NCBI RefSeq assembly: GCF_003024195.1
Contig: NZ_KZ679044.1
Span: 254,537-318,536 of the forward strand
Source of the DNA: Streptomyces dioscori
Lineage (GTDB): Bacteria > Actinomycetota > Actinomycetes > Streptomycetales > Streptomycetaceae
DNA: 64,000 nucleotides
Reading direction: 5' to 3'
This document shows positions 34,462 through 42,298 of this stretch, piece after piece (the stretch's first letter is position 1; each line of letters opens with the position of its first letter). The translations under genes were made by a program, and so were the position numbers. A model generated the notes under the pieces. That model saw only the letters and a list, made by a program, of their open reading frames with translations. It made no database searches and was not told the origin of the DNA.

Positions 34462-34893
34462 ATGGACCCCGCCCGCACCGCCGCCCACCGCCCCGCCCAA
34501 CTCACCCACGACTACAGCCTCTTCGCGCCCGCCGATGCCACGTCACCCCGTGTCTGCCGGGACTTCGTGCGGGCCGTGCTGTTCACGCACGGGCGGGAGG
34601 CTCTCGTCATGCCCGCCGCGCTGTGCACCTCGGAACTGGTCACCAACGTCCACCTGCACACCAAGGGCGCCGCCATACTCCGAGTCCGCCTGAACCCGGC
34701 CCGCCTGCACGTGAGCGTCTTCGACGAGAGTCCCGATCCACCCGTCGTGGCGCGCTCCGCCACCGGGGCCGCCGCCTGCTGGGGGCGGGGGCTCGCCCTG
34801 GTCGAGGAGGTGGCGGACAGGTGGGGCGTCGCCGACGCGAGGACCGGGCGGTACGCGAAAGGCGTGTGGTTCGAGCTGCGGCCGACGGTATGA
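34462..34893 (+). CDS. ATP-binding anti-sigma-like protein (HATPase_c_2)
   Basis: A 143-residue GHKL ATPase without a histidine phospho-acceptor domain. The N box is SELVTNVHLHTKGAAILRVR, the G1-like segment VSVFDESPDPP, and the G2-like GAAACWGRGLALVEEVADRW with WGV following. These RsbW/SpoIIAB-like proteins are abundant in Streptomyces, often beside HTH-DUF5753/DUF397 genes, where they are thought to be regulatory. No sigma or anti-anti-sigma factor is next to it. Confidence 0.9.
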   Translation: MDPARTAAHRPAQLTHDYSLFAPADATSPRVCRDFVRAVLFTHGREALVMPAALCTSELVTNVHLHTKGAAILRVRLNPARLHVSVFDESPDPPVVARSATGAAACWGRGLALVEEVADRWGVADARTGRYAKGVWFELRPTV

Positions 34894-35082
34894 GCGCCGG
34901 GGCGGCGAAAATCTTGGTGTGCGGGGTCGGCGGAACCGGGTAACGTCTTTGACATGTTCTTCCAGACGCCGATTTACGAGTGAGAGCGTGACGGGCCCCG
35001 CTCGACGTCCTCCGACGTCACGTCGCCGCCCGTCCCCACCGACGAATCCGTAGATCACTCCACATCAGCACCGGGAGAACCC

Positions 35083-35304
35083 GTGACCGTGAGCAAGAAC
35101 ATCAACAACCCCGTGGGCCAGGGCGGCGGCCAGCGCAAGAAGCAGTCCCGCGCCGAACGGGCGAACAACGGCCCGTACCGCAACCTCGACCGCCAGGGCG
35201 CGGCCGACCAGAAGGCCGAGCTGGTGCGCAAGATGCGCGAGAAGGCCGCCGCGGACGCGGCCGAGGCCGCGCGGCAGGCCGGCGACGACAGCGCACAGAG
35301 CTGA
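35083..35304 (+). CDS. DUF6243-like small basic protein
   Basis: A 73-residue protein reading MTVSKNINNPVGQGGGQRKK, then QSRAERANNGPYRNLDRQGA. Charged and mostly helical in the C-terminal half (KAELVRKMREKAAADAAEAA). The N-terminal string is that of the Streptomyces DUF6243 family; function unknown. GTG 35083 has GGGAGAAC upstream. A possible TTGACA -35 is at 34949. A strong terminator follows, so it is monocistronic. Confidence 0.8.
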   Translation: MTVSKNINNPVGQGGGQRKKQSRAERANNGPYRNLDRQGAADQKAELVRKMREKAAADAAEAARQAGDDSAQS

Positions 35305-35323
35305 CGCAGCACACACAGCAAGG

Positions 35324-35362
35324 GGCAGGGCCCGGACCGCGACGCGCGGTCCGGGCCCTGCC
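35324..35362 (+). terminator. terminator after DUF6243 gene
   Basis: A 17-bp perfect stem (GGCAGGGCCCGGACCGC / GCGGTCCGGGCCCTGCC) with a 5-nt loop. It also serves the converging gene at 35376. Confidence 0.92.
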
Positions 35363-35375
35363 GCAGTAACACGCG

Positions 35376-35630
35376 CTACCGCCCCGTCGTCTGCCACACC
35401 GTGAGTGCCAGCGCCAGGCACGACGTGGCCGCCGCCAGGGACGGCAGCGGCCAGCGGGCGCGTTCCAGGGCCTCGATACGGGCCTCGTGTTCGTCGAGGG
35501 CCTTGTCGGTCTGGTCGGCGCGCTGGAGGAGGAGTGCGAGGTCGCCCCGGGTGGTGGCGAAGCCGACGTCGACCGAACGACGCAGGCGCTCCAGTTCCAG
35601 GACGACCTCCTCGGTCTCGGTCGTCGTCAT
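35376..35630 (-). CDS. small coiled-coil, C-terminally membrane-anchored protein
   Basis: An 84-residue protein. ATG 35630 follows AGGAGGTACC, a strong ribosome site. Residues ~5-58 are charged with heptad spacing (VVLELERLRRSVDVGF, ALDEHEARIEALER). Residues ~60-81 form a transmembrane helix (LPSLAAATSCLALALTVW). It resembles small hemolysin-XhlA/holin-associated proteins in layout, but there is no lysin beside it. Function is not assigned. Confidence 0.75.
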   Translation of the reverse strand: MTTTETEEVVLELERLRRSVDVGFATTRGDLALLLQRADQTDKALDEHEARIEALERARWPLPSLAAATSCLALALTVWQTTGR

Positions 35631-35890
35631 CGGGTACCTCCTGTGTCAGGTGCTCGGCACGCGTAGTTCGTCCGTCGACCGGCTCGGCGTCCTCGTCCCG
35701 GTTGACCGCCGCGAACATCCAGTTCGCCTCCGACAACCGCCGCGACGACAGTCGCCCCCGGTTTCGGGCAACACAAAGCGGCAGGTCCGCCGCCCGTCCG
35801 CCGGGCGCAGCTCTGCCGCTGCATCCAATGTGACACCGCTCGGCCGAACGTGCAACCGGCTTATGCCGCAGGGGTATTCGGGCATATGCA

Positions 35891-35927
35891 GGAGGGGCCT
35901 CACCGCGTGGTGCGGCGAGGCCCCTCC
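35891..35927 (-). terminator. terminator of the HTH/zinc-ribbon/Wbl trio
   Basis: GGAGGGGCCTCACCGC pairs with GCGGCGAGGCCCCTCC (15 of 16) over a 5-nt loop. It lies 15 nt beyond the minus-strand stop at 35942. Confidence 0.88.
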
Positions 35928-35941
35928 CGCGTACGGCGGGA

Positions 35942-36145
35942 TCAGTGGTCGTGGCTGCGGGCGCGGTACGTCGTCCGCTCGGCCGCGAAGACGTCCTCCA
36001 GGCGGAAGAGGCGCCGGCGGCCCTGGCTGCCCGCGGACCGCAGATGGCCGCGCTGCACCCACTTGCGGATGGTCGCGGTCGTGACGCCCGCCTCGTCGGC
36101 GGCCAGCTCGGTGGTGATCAGTGGGGTGCCCAGGGAGCCGTTCAC
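35942..36145 (-). CDS. small MerR/excisionase-type HTH protein
   Basis: A 67-residue protein from GTG 36145 that overlaps the upstream stop (GTGA). LITTELAADEAGVTTATIRK and WVQRGHLRSAGSQGRRRLFR form a MerR-like helix-turn-helix with the family's wing (LFRLEDVFAAE). It lacks an effector domain, as BldC-like and phage excisionase-like proteins do. It is the third gene of a coupled trio with a zinc-ribbon protein and a WhiB-like protein. DNA binding is well supported, its target is unknown. Confidence 0.8.
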   Translation of the reverse strand: MNGSLGTPLITTELAADEAGVTTATIRKWVQRGHLRSAGSQGRRRLFRLEDVFAAERTTYRARSHDH

Positions 36146-36663
36146 GAGGATCCTGCCTCCAGTACCCGCCGGCATGCGGGGTTGACGCATCTGATCTCGG
36201 CCCGTTCCGGGAGAGCCCGCAGGGACACGCAGTCGCACGCGGGGCAGCGGCCGGGCAGCCTTACGAGCTGTTCCGGGTCGCCGAGCGCGCGGGCGCAGCG
36301 TGCGGCCATCCGCCGCGTCTCGTCCTCGACGTGCGGAGCCAGCAGCGGGTCGGCGGCGATGCGGTCCAGCAGCCCGGCGATCCTGCGCAGCCGTACCGGC
36401 ACGGACGCCGGGGGCACCGGCCGCAGCCCGAGCCGTTCCCGTACGGCCTCCTCCAGTTCGACGACCCCGTCGGTGATGTCCCGTACGGCGTCGGAGACGT
36501 AGAGGCGGACCGGAGCGGTCGTGCCGCCGACGGGCCCGCCGCCACGCCGTTCCCGCAGTCCTGTGCGGGCCGCGGGGGACAACTCGTCGACGAGGTCCGG
36601 CCACCGGCGGACGAGGGAGGCGATCCACACGGCTCCGTCCTGTTTCCCGCTTTTCCCGCTCAT
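36142..36663 (-). CDS. helical protein with C-terminal zinc ribbon
   Basis: A 173-residue protein from ATG 36663, overlapping the WhiB-like gene stop (ATGA). It is largely helical with Arg-rich segments (YVSDAVRDITDGVVELEEAV, IAGLLDRIAADPLLAPHVED). The C-terminus has CPACDCVSLRALPERAEIRC, then VNPACRRVLE: a CxxC and CxxxxC pair consistent with a zinc ribbon. Similar proteins occur beside small HTH and Wbl genes in Streptomyces accessory regions and phages. No function assigned. Confidence 0.7.
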   Translation of the reverse strand: MSGKSGKQDGAVWIASLVRRWPDLVDELSPAARTGLRERRGGGPVGGTTAPVRLYVSDAVRDITDGVVELEEAVRERLGLRPVPPASVPVRLRRIAGLLDRIAADPLLAPHVEDETRRMAARCARALGDPEQLVRLPGRCPACDCVSLRALPERAEIRCVNPACRRVLEAGSS

Positions 36664-36914
36664 CGGGTGACCTCGCGTCCGTTGCGCCACAGGCGGCCAC
36701 CGCTGACTCCGTCGAACCAGGTGTGCGAGGGGTCGACGACGGCCTCGCACCGCCTGCGGATCGGGCACCGGCCGCAGGCGCGTAAGACGGGTTCGGACTC
36801 GGCCGGGATCCGGGTGAACACCGAGCGTGGGGACAGGTGGGCGCAGGCGGCCCTGCTGCGCCGGTCCAGCGGTCCGGGTGTGGTGACGGCGGCCTCGGAC
36901 GGTTGGTTGTGCAC
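36660..36914 (-). CDS. divergent WhiB-like (Wbl) protein
   Basis: An 84-residue protein. GTG 36914 is favoured over the TTG two codons upstream because GAGGAGG lies 8 nt before it. Four cysteines (24, 47, 50, 56) with CGRCPIRRRC give the C-(x)n-C-x2-C-x5-C Wbl iron-sulphur pattern. The usual GVWGG turn is GVSGG (69-73), followed by a short basic tail (RLWRNGREVTR). The interval between the first two cysteines is 22. Wbl proteins bind [4Fe-4S] and sigma factor; the Trp loss and phage-like neighbourhood make this an outlier. Confidence 0.75.
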   Translation of the reverse strand: MHNQPSEAAVTTPGPLDRRSRAACAHLSPRSVFTRIPAESEPVLRACGRCPIRRRCEAVVDPSHTWFDGVSGGRLWRNGREVTR

Positions 36915-37165
36915 GTGCAACCCCTCCTCATGTATGGGAACATGTGTTCGACAGTTGCGGGCGAGCGGACAGGGTTACATGTTGCGAGCGCGTACGCAAG
37001 TGATTACGTTCCGTGAGGAGTGAAGCGGTGACGGCCTGTCAGTCCCGGTTTCGCTGCACAGAGTTACCGGCGTCGCGGAATCTCCACAGTTACGTGCGAG
37101 CGCGCACACAGACTGGCGCGTATGCGATCGGTACGCTGCCCCGGCGACGAGGGGAGAGCGGACAC

Positions 37166-37615
37166 ATGGCTTCGAGCGCGCGGGCCGGGGCCCGCACGGA
37201 TCAGACGTACCGGGCCGCCGGACTGCGGGAGTTCGCCGGCTGGATCGAGGAACTGCTGCGCGCCCGGGGCTACGACATCGACAGCCCGCGCGGCGGCGGC
37301 CGTTCGAAACTGGCCGACGACGCCGGGGTGCACCGGGCCGCCGTGAGCCGGCTGCTCCAGCGGCAGTCGATGCCCGACCTGGAGACGATGCGGCGCATCG
37401 CGGCCGTGCTGGGCGTGCCTCTGCGGGAGATGCTGATCCGGTCGGGGCGGCTGACCGAGGACGATCTGCCGCTCACCGGCGACGGCCGTCCCGCCGAAGG
37501 CGAGGAGCCCCCGTGGCTCAGCCCCGAGGAGGCCGCCTGCCGGATGGGTGTCCCGCCCGAACTGCGGGAACTGTTCGCCAAGGTGGCACGGCAGTTCCTG
37601 CCGGAGGGTGCTTGA
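37166..37615 (+). CDS. XRE-family HTH regulator
   Basis: A 149-residue protein. ATG 37166 follows GGGGAGAGCGG, while the upstream frame extension is not typical. Residues ~20-90 are a Cro/CI-type helix-turn-helix (GRSKLADDAGVHRAAVSRLL, QRQSMPDLETMRRIAAVLGV, PLREMLIRSG). An acidic Pro-rich linker leads to a C-terminal helix (PPELRELFAKVARQFL). It is divergent from the Wbl trio and 23 nt upstream of a small helical protein. The same 'first HTH then short tail' layout is common in Streptomyces mobile and accessory regions. Confidence 0.85.
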   Translation: MASSARAGARTDQTYRAAGLREFAGWIEELLRARGYDIDSPRGGGRSKLADDAGVHRAAVSRLLQRQSMPDLETMRRIAAVLGVPLREMLIRSGRLTEDDLPLTGDGRPAEGEEPPWLSPEEAACRMGVPPELRELFAKVARQFLPEGA

Positions 37616-37638
37616 CGGCGAGGGGAACGGAGCGCGGC

Positions 37639-37947
37639 ATGGGTGAACCGGGAGGCGGCCGTGGGGCCGACGCGGAGCGCGTCGCCGACGTCGTGGAAAC
37701 CGTGGGCGAACTCCTCGACGTACTGGCCGAAAAGGTGCGTGTCGCGGGCCCGGACGGCGTGCGCGTGCTCACCGAGGAGGAGTTGCAGCGGCAGCAGCTG
37801 AGCTGGTTCCGCGCGGGCTGGCAGGAACACGCCCGTGCGTCCGGACAGGAGCACGTGGCGGACCCCGCGGACCGGCCGCCGGCCCGTCTCCTGCCCTTCC
37901 CTGAACGCCCGCGGGGCCACGAACACCCTTCGGACGACGGCGGTTGA
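37639..37947 (+). CDS. hypothetical small helical protein downstream of XRE gene
   Basis: A 102-residue protein from ATG 37639 (GGGGAACGGAG upstream), 23 nt after the XRE gene and probably co-transcribed. Central helices AERVADVVETVGELLDVLAE and TEEELQRQQLSWFRAGWQEH, with a disordered Pro/Asp C-terminus. I do not recognise it. The co-transcription with an XRE regulator suggests an accessory partner; this is inference. Confidence 0.65.
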   Translation: MGEPGGGRGADAERVADVVETVGELLDVLAEKVRVAGPDGVRVLTEEELQRQQLSWFRAGWQEHARASGQEHVADPADRPPARLLPFPERPRGHEHPSDDGG

Positions 37948-38007
37948 CGGCGGCCGACGTCGGATGACCGCGGATGACGGCGGCCGGTGGCTCGGGGCGG
38001 GCCCCGC

Positions 38008-38604
38008 CTACGCTTCCGCCGCCTGGCCCTCCGCCGCCTGCGCCCCCTCGCGCGTGTAGTGCAGCAGCACCACCCCGTTGCCGAAGGCGCGGGACTCGAC
38101 CAGGCGCAGGTGGGCGAGCGCGTCGGTGTCGCGGAAGAGGGGGCGGCCGTGCCCGAGGAGCACCGGGTGGACGTAGATCAGGTACTCGTCGATCAGGTCG
38201 TGGCGCCGGAACTCCGCCGCCAGCTCCGCCCCGCCGACCGCGAGGTCCCCGCCCGGCTGTTCCTTGAGCGCCCTGATGACATCGGGCGCGACCTCCCGTA
38301 CGACGGTCGCGTTCCAGTCGGCCTTGTCCAGCGTCCGTGAGTAGACGACCTTCGGCATGTTCCGCCAGATCGCGGCGAACGCGCGGACGGGCTCCGGAGC
38401 GTCGGGGTCCTGGTCGGCGGTCGGCCAGTACTCCGCCATCAGTTCGTGGGAGACACGGCCGGTCAGGAAGCCGCCCAGGGCGCCGATCCGTTCGTTGAGG
38501 TGCCGGTGCAGTTCGTCGTCGACCAGGTGCCAGTCGATCTCGCGGTCCGGCCCCTCGAAGAAACCGTCGAGGGAGACGGACATGCTCAGGACGATCTTTC
38601 GCAT
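38008..38604 (-). CDS. dihydrofolate-reductase-like (RibD C-terminal) protein
   Basis: A 198-residue protein from ATG 38604; the much longer upstream frame is antisense noise. MRKIVLSMSVSLDGFFEGPD is the family's N-terminal strand and loop. GGFLTGRVSHELMAEYWPTA, KVVYSRTLDKADWNATVV and LKEQPGGDLAVGGAELAAEF (the NADPH-binding Gly-rich turn), then LIDEYLIYVHPVLLGHGRPL complete a RibD_C/DHFR-like fold. Streptomyces carry many such paralogs, whose reactions are mostly unknown. GGTGAGG lies upstream of the start. Confidence 0.9.
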   Translation of the reverse strand: MRKIVLSMSVSLDGFFEGPDREIDWHLVDDELHRHLNERIGALGGFLTGRVSHELMAEYWPTADQDPDAPEPVRAFAAIWRNMPKVVYSRTLDKADWNATVVREVAPDVIRALKEQPGGDLAVGGAELAAEFRRHDLIDEYLIYVHPVLLGHGRPLFRDTDALAHLRLVESRAFGNGVVLLHYTREGAQAAEGQAAEA

Positions 38605-38792
38605 CGCGGGCCTCACCTGGTGGGGGATCGGGAGCGGGCTGGGACAGACGGTAGCCCAGCCGCCGTCCCGCGGCGGTCCGTCCAGCAGGTCGGTGACCGC
38701 GGAGGCGCGGCGGTCCGAGTGGGCCGCCGCGCCTCCGCGTGCTCCTGCCTGCCTGCCCGCGTCGACGGCGAACGCCGTGACGACGAGAGGTC

Positions 38793-39266
38793 TTATCGCC
38801 GCGTCACCGAGTCCGACGGTCGCGTCATCGAGTCCGACGGTCGCGTCACGGAGTCCGACGGCCGGCATGCCGTGGGCTCGTCGAAGAGTTCCGCCAAGTC
38901 GCAGGAGAGGTCGCTCGCCCAGTCTCCGGCGTCGGCCCCGGTCCAGTCCTCCTGCTTCCCCTGCTCCTTCTCCTGGTCCTTCGCCGACTGTTCCGCGGGC
39001 TGTTCCTGCTGCTCGGCGGGGGGTTTCGGCGGGGTCTGGAGCCAGCTTTCGAGGTCGCGCTCCGTATAGGCCTCGACGCAGGCGACGATCGCCTCCTGCA
39101 GGGTGCCGGTGCCCGTGATCCCGGCCAGCCCGGTCCAGTCGACGTCGCAGGCGCCGGGGACCGGATCGGGCGCGGACCGGGGAGTGGCCGCCGCGGACGT
39201 GCCTGCCGTCAGGGCGAGGCAGCCCGCGGCGAGCGCAGTTATGAGGGACCGGGAGAGAAAGCGCAT
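38793..39266 (-). CDS. secreted acidic protein with C-terminal heptapeptide repeat
   Basis: A 157-residue protein. MRFLSRSLITALAAGCLALT and AGTSAAA are a signal peptide with an AxA-type site. The mature part has two short Cys-containing segments (PGACDVDWTGL, AIVACVEAYTERD), a Gln/Glu/Lys/Pro linker and DWASDLSCDLAELFDEPTAC. The last ~23 residues repeat RPSDSVT/RPSDSMT/RPSDSVT from a 21-bp DNA repeat. Unrecognised; exported and probably disulphide-bonded. ATG 39266 is chosen because it opens the signal peptide. Confidence 0.7.
   Translation of the reverse strand: MRFLSRSLITALAAGCLALTAGTSAAATPRSAPDPVPGACDVDWTGLAGITGTGTLQEAIVACVEAYTERDLESWLQTPPKPPAEQQEQPAEQSAKDQEKEQGKQEDWTGADAGDWASDLSCDLAELFDEPTACRPSDSVTRPSDSMTRPSDSVTRR
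38797..38862. repeat. 21-bp tandem repeat, three copies
   Basis: CGTCACCGAGTCCGACGGTCG-type units repeat three times with single-base changes, encoding RPSDSVT at the C-terminus of the secreted protein. Confidence 0.9.
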
Positions 39267-39658
39267 GGGAACTCCGTGGTGAAGAAACGAGTTGTCTGGT
39301 CCCAGCAAGATCCGGGAGCCGTCCCACCGCAATCCGTGCGCCGCCGATCAGGTACTCATGCTGACCCGGACGTGGTGTTCTGCCACTTTTCGCTCCCTCT
39401 CGCGACCTTCTGTCGCGTCTGTCGTTTCTGTCGCGTCGGTCGTGCGAGGGGGCGAACGAAAAGCGACGGGGAGAGTGGGGGGGAGTGCGTGGGTGATGTG
39501 GATTCTCACTCCGCGCATCCGCCCGACTTCGGCCCTGACTCTTCACAGACTTCTGTTGCGAGGTCGTTAGCAGTTACTCCTTGACGCCCCGAGAACCCCC
39601 GCGTTGTCTTTTTGTCACCTGGGCCCGCACTGTCGCCCTCGTACGGAAGGCACCTGAA
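39267..39658. promoter_or_regulatory. 392-nt divergent intergenic region
   Basis: Separates the secreted protein gene (minus) from the sugar-binding lipoprotein (plus). TTGACG at 39581 is a good -35, but no matching -10 is convincing (TTGTCT at 39604). GGAAGG at 39645 is the ribosome site for GTG 39659. I see no gene in it. Confidence 0.4.
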
Positions 39659-40762
39659 GTGAACCGCGCCACACGTCGTACCGCCCTGGCCGTGACCGTC
39701 TGCTCCATGACTCTGACCCTCGCCGCGTGCGGGAGCGGTGACGACGGAGCCGAAGCGAGCCCCACCAAGGGCGACGACATCACGGTGGGCCTGCTGCTGC
39801 CGGAGAAGGCGAACTCCCGTTACGAGAAGTTCGACTACCCCATCATCAAGGAGAAGGTCGGCACGCTCACGGACGGCAAGGGCAAGGTCGTCTACGCGAA
39901 CGCCGAGCAGGACGCCGACGTACAGGACCGGCAGCTGCAGAAAATGATCGATGACAAGGTCGACGTGCTGATGGTGGACGCCGTGGACTCCAACGCCATC
40001 GCCGCCGGGGTGAGGAAGGCCAAGAAGGCCGGCATCCCCGTCATCGCGTACGACCGGCTGGCCGAGGGCCCGATCGACGCGTACATCTCCTTCGACAACG
40101 AGGAGGTCGGGCAGGTGCAGGGCAGGGCGCTCGCCGACCGGCTGGACGGCGACAAGTCCCAGAAGATCGTCATGATGAACGGCGCGGTGACGGACCCGAA
40201 CGCCGCCCAGTTCAAGGCCGCCGCCCTCACCGAACTGCGGAACAAGGTCACCGTCGCCAAGACGTACGACACCAAGGACTGGAAACCGGCCAACGCCCGC
40301 GCCAACATGATGGCGGCCATCTCCTCCATCGGCGTCGACAACATCGCCGGGGTGTACTCCGCCAACGACGGCATGGCGGGCGGCATCATCTCCGCGCTCA
40401 AGGCCGCGGGCGCCACCAAGCTGCCGCCCATCACCGGCCAGGACGCCGAACTGGACGCGGTGCAGCGCATCCTCGCCGGCGAGCAGTTCATGAGCGTCTA
40501 CAAGCCGTACCCCGAGGAGGCGGAGACCGCCGCCGAGATAGCCGTGGCCCGCGTCCGCGGCTACGGCATCGAGTTCGACTCGCTCACCCCCGACCGGGTC
40601 TCCAGCCCCACCGACAAGAGCATCCCCGCCAGCCTCGTCCAGGTCTCCTCCCTGACCCGCAGCACCATCGAGTCGACGGTCGTCGAGGACGGCATCTACT
40701 CGGCGGAGGAGATCTGCACGGCGAAGTACCGCGCGGCATGCGAGGAACTCGGCATCAAGTAG
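39659..40762 (+). CDS. sugar ABC transporter substrate-binding lipoprotein (XylF-like), orphan
   Basis: A 367-residue protein. GTG 39659 has GGAAGG upstream and opens a signal peptide ending in the lipobox LAAC (TLTLAACGSGDDG). The periplasmic-binding type I fold is clear: ITVGLLLPEKANSRYEKFDY, QLQKMIDDKVDVLMVDAVDS, AGIPVIAYDRLAEGPIDAYI, SFDNEEVGQVQGRALADRL, YSANDGMAGGIISALKAAG and PITGQDAELDAVQRILAGEQ. This pattern matches D-xylose or related sugar-binding proteins (XylF/ChvE). It is unusual that no permease or ATPase gene is nearby, so it is an orphan or has lost its partners. Confidence 0.9.
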   Translation: MNRATRRTALAVTVCSMTLTLAACGSGDDGAEASPTKGDDITVGLLLPEKANSRYEKFDYPIIKEKVGTLTDGKGKVVYANAEQDADVQDRQLQKMIDDKVDVLMVDAVDSNAIAAGVRKAKKAGIPVIAYDRLAEGPIDAYISFDNEEVGQVQGRALADRLDGDKSQKIVMMNGAVTDPNAAQFKAAALTELRNKVTVAKTYDTKDWKPANARANMMAAISSIGVDNIAGVYSANDGMAGGIISALKAAGATKLPPITGQDAELDAVQRILAGEQFMSVYKPYPEEAETAAEIAVARVRGYGIEFDSLTPDRVSSPTDKSIPASLVQVSSLTRSTIESTVVEDGIYSAEEICTAKYRAACEELGIK

Positions 40763-41257
40763 CCGGCGCCCCCGCTTCCGACGGCCCCGCCGGGGGACAG
40801 GCGGCCCCCACCTCGCGGACCGGACCTCGCGGACCGGCCGAATTTCGGCCGGTTCCGTAGGTTGCGGCGCGTCGGACGCTCACCCACGGGGCACCCCGGC
40901 CCCACCGGACCGCTCCGGCATCACGTCCCCCGCGCCGGACAACACGTACGCGCCACAACGGTTCTCCGTGCCCCGACGCGCGCCCTGACGTCGGACGCTG
41001 TCCGCGACCCGGCCGCCGCCCGGCGGTTTCCGGCAGCTCACGTGGGCAGCGTCCCCTAGGAGTCTCCGGGGGTGCCTGGAGGAAGGGGCGCGCGCCGCCG
41101 CCCCCTACAGCTTGTTGCAACGAGTCATACGGACGTGTGCGCAAACGCGGATCAAGTGGTGCGATGAGGGGCATGGAAGCGGGGGAGCCGTGTTGCGGAG
41201 GCGGGGGACGCCGCGCATAGTTGCGCTCCGAAGAGGCTGGAACCGGGGGTTGGGGAG
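40763..41257. other. 495-nt intergenic region
   Basis: No gene is supported. ACCGGCCGAA-T-TTCGGCCGGT (40833-40853) is a 10-bp palindrome that may terminate the lipoprotein gene; it is preceded by a 13-bp tandem repeat (CCTCGCGGACCGG, 40811-40836). CTTGTTGCAACGAG (41108-41121) is an imperfect palindrome near the LuxR-type gene start and could be an operator. Confidence 0.4.
40833..40853 (+). terminator. possible terminator after sugar-binding lipoprotein gene
   Basis: A 10-bp perfect inverted repeat with a 1-nt centre and no T-tract. Equally likely to be a protein-binding palindrome. Confidence 0.35.
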
Positions 41258-42298
41258 ATGGCCGGGCACACGACGGAAGCGCATCCACACGGTGCTGACC
41301 GCCTGTGCGATGCCGGGGACCGGGTCTACTCCCGGGCGGTGCGGCGCGGCCGGGTGTCCCGCCAGGACGCCGAATCGGTGCCCTGCCTGGTCGAACTGGC
41401 GCTCCTGCACCCCGACCCCGACGACATGGGCTGGCTGGTGCCGACCTCGCCGCAGGAGGTCATGACGCGGCTGCTGCGGGAGATGCACGAGCACGTCGTC
41501 GCGACCCAGTCGCGCATGGGCGAGGCGGTGTCCGCCTTCGAGTGGTACGCGGCCCTCGGCGGCGGCGACGCGCGCTCACCCGCCGAGGGGGTGGCGATCC
41601 GGGTGCTCGACGGACTGCCCCGGATCCGGGCCGCGATGGACGAGGCGACCGAGGCGTGCACCTCCGAGGTGCTGGCGGTCCAGCCGGGCGGGATCCGCCG
41701 CGAGGACGAACTCTCCGAGGGCCTGCACCGGGCGCTCGCGCTGCGCCGCCGCGGGGTGCGTATGCGCGACCTGTACACGCACGTGGCCCGGCACGGCCAG
41801 GGCCTGCGGAACTACATGGAGCTGATGGAGGAGGCCGCGGAGGCCCGCACGCTCGACGAGGTCACCGAGCGGCTGATCGTCTTCGACCGCACGGTCGCGT
41901 TCATCCCCGCGAGCCCCGACCGCACCATGGCCCTCGAACTGCGCCACCCGGCGCTGGTGGGCTATCTGGTCACCGTCTTCGAACGGCTCTGGCGGCTGGC
42001 GATCCCCCTCACGGCGCCCCTCCCGGACACCGGCATAGAGGGCATCACCCACCGCGAACGCTCCATCGCGGCGCTGCTCGCCGAAGGGCACCAGGACGCG
42101 GTGGTCGCGGAGCGCCTCGGCATCAGCGTCCGTACGTGCCGGGCGCACATCGCCCGGCTGTCGGAGACGCTGGGGGCCGCCAGCCGTACGCAACTGGGGG
42201 TGCGGATCGCTCAGGCGGGCCTGGACGGGCCGCCGCGCGCCGCGGAACTCCAGCCGCTCACCGTTCCGAATCGTCCAGGATCCCCGAGCGACCGATGA
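41258..42298 (+). CDS. LuxR-type regulator, paralog A
   Basis: A 346-residue protein with GGGGAG before ATG 41258. The N-terminal domain has a conserved block (DRLCDAGDRVYSRAVRRGRV, then PCLVELALLHPDPDDMGWLV). The middle contains a phospholipase-D/TrmB-sensor-like region (RIRAAMDEATEACTSEVLAV; RRRGVRMRDLYTHVARHGQG; TLDEVTERLIVFDRTVAFIP; LRHPALVGYLVTVFERLWRL). The C-terminal LuxR HTH reads ITHRERSIAALLAEGHQDAV, then ERLGISVRTCRAHIARLSET. Two paralogs lie on the other strand at 42258 and 43241. Its 3' end overlaps that of paralog B by 41 bp in convergent orientation. The sensor ligand is unknown; a peptide is a candidate because of the neighbouring gene at 44365. Confidence 0.85.
   Translation: MAGHTTEAHPHGADRLCDAGDRVYSRAVRRGRVSRQDAESVPCLVELALLHPDPDDMGWLVPTSPQEVMTRLLREMHEHVVATQSRMGEAVSAFEWYAALGGGDARSPAEGVAIRVLDGLPRIRAAMDEATEACTSEVLAVQPGGIRREDELSEGLHRALALRRRGVRMRDLYTHVARHGQGLRNYMELMEEAAEARTLDEVTERLIVFDRTVAFIPASPDRTMALELRHPALVGYLVTVFERLWRLAIPLTAPLPDTGIEGITHRERSIAALLAEGHQDAVVAERLGISVRTCRAHIARLSETLGAASRTQLGVRIAQAGLDGPPRAAELQPLTVPNRPGSPSDR

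Noticed and set aside
34949..34977. TTGACA with GATTTA as a promoter for the DUF6243 gene
   Set aside because: The -35 is perfect, but the -10 is poor at any allowed spacing, so I do not list it as a separate feature.
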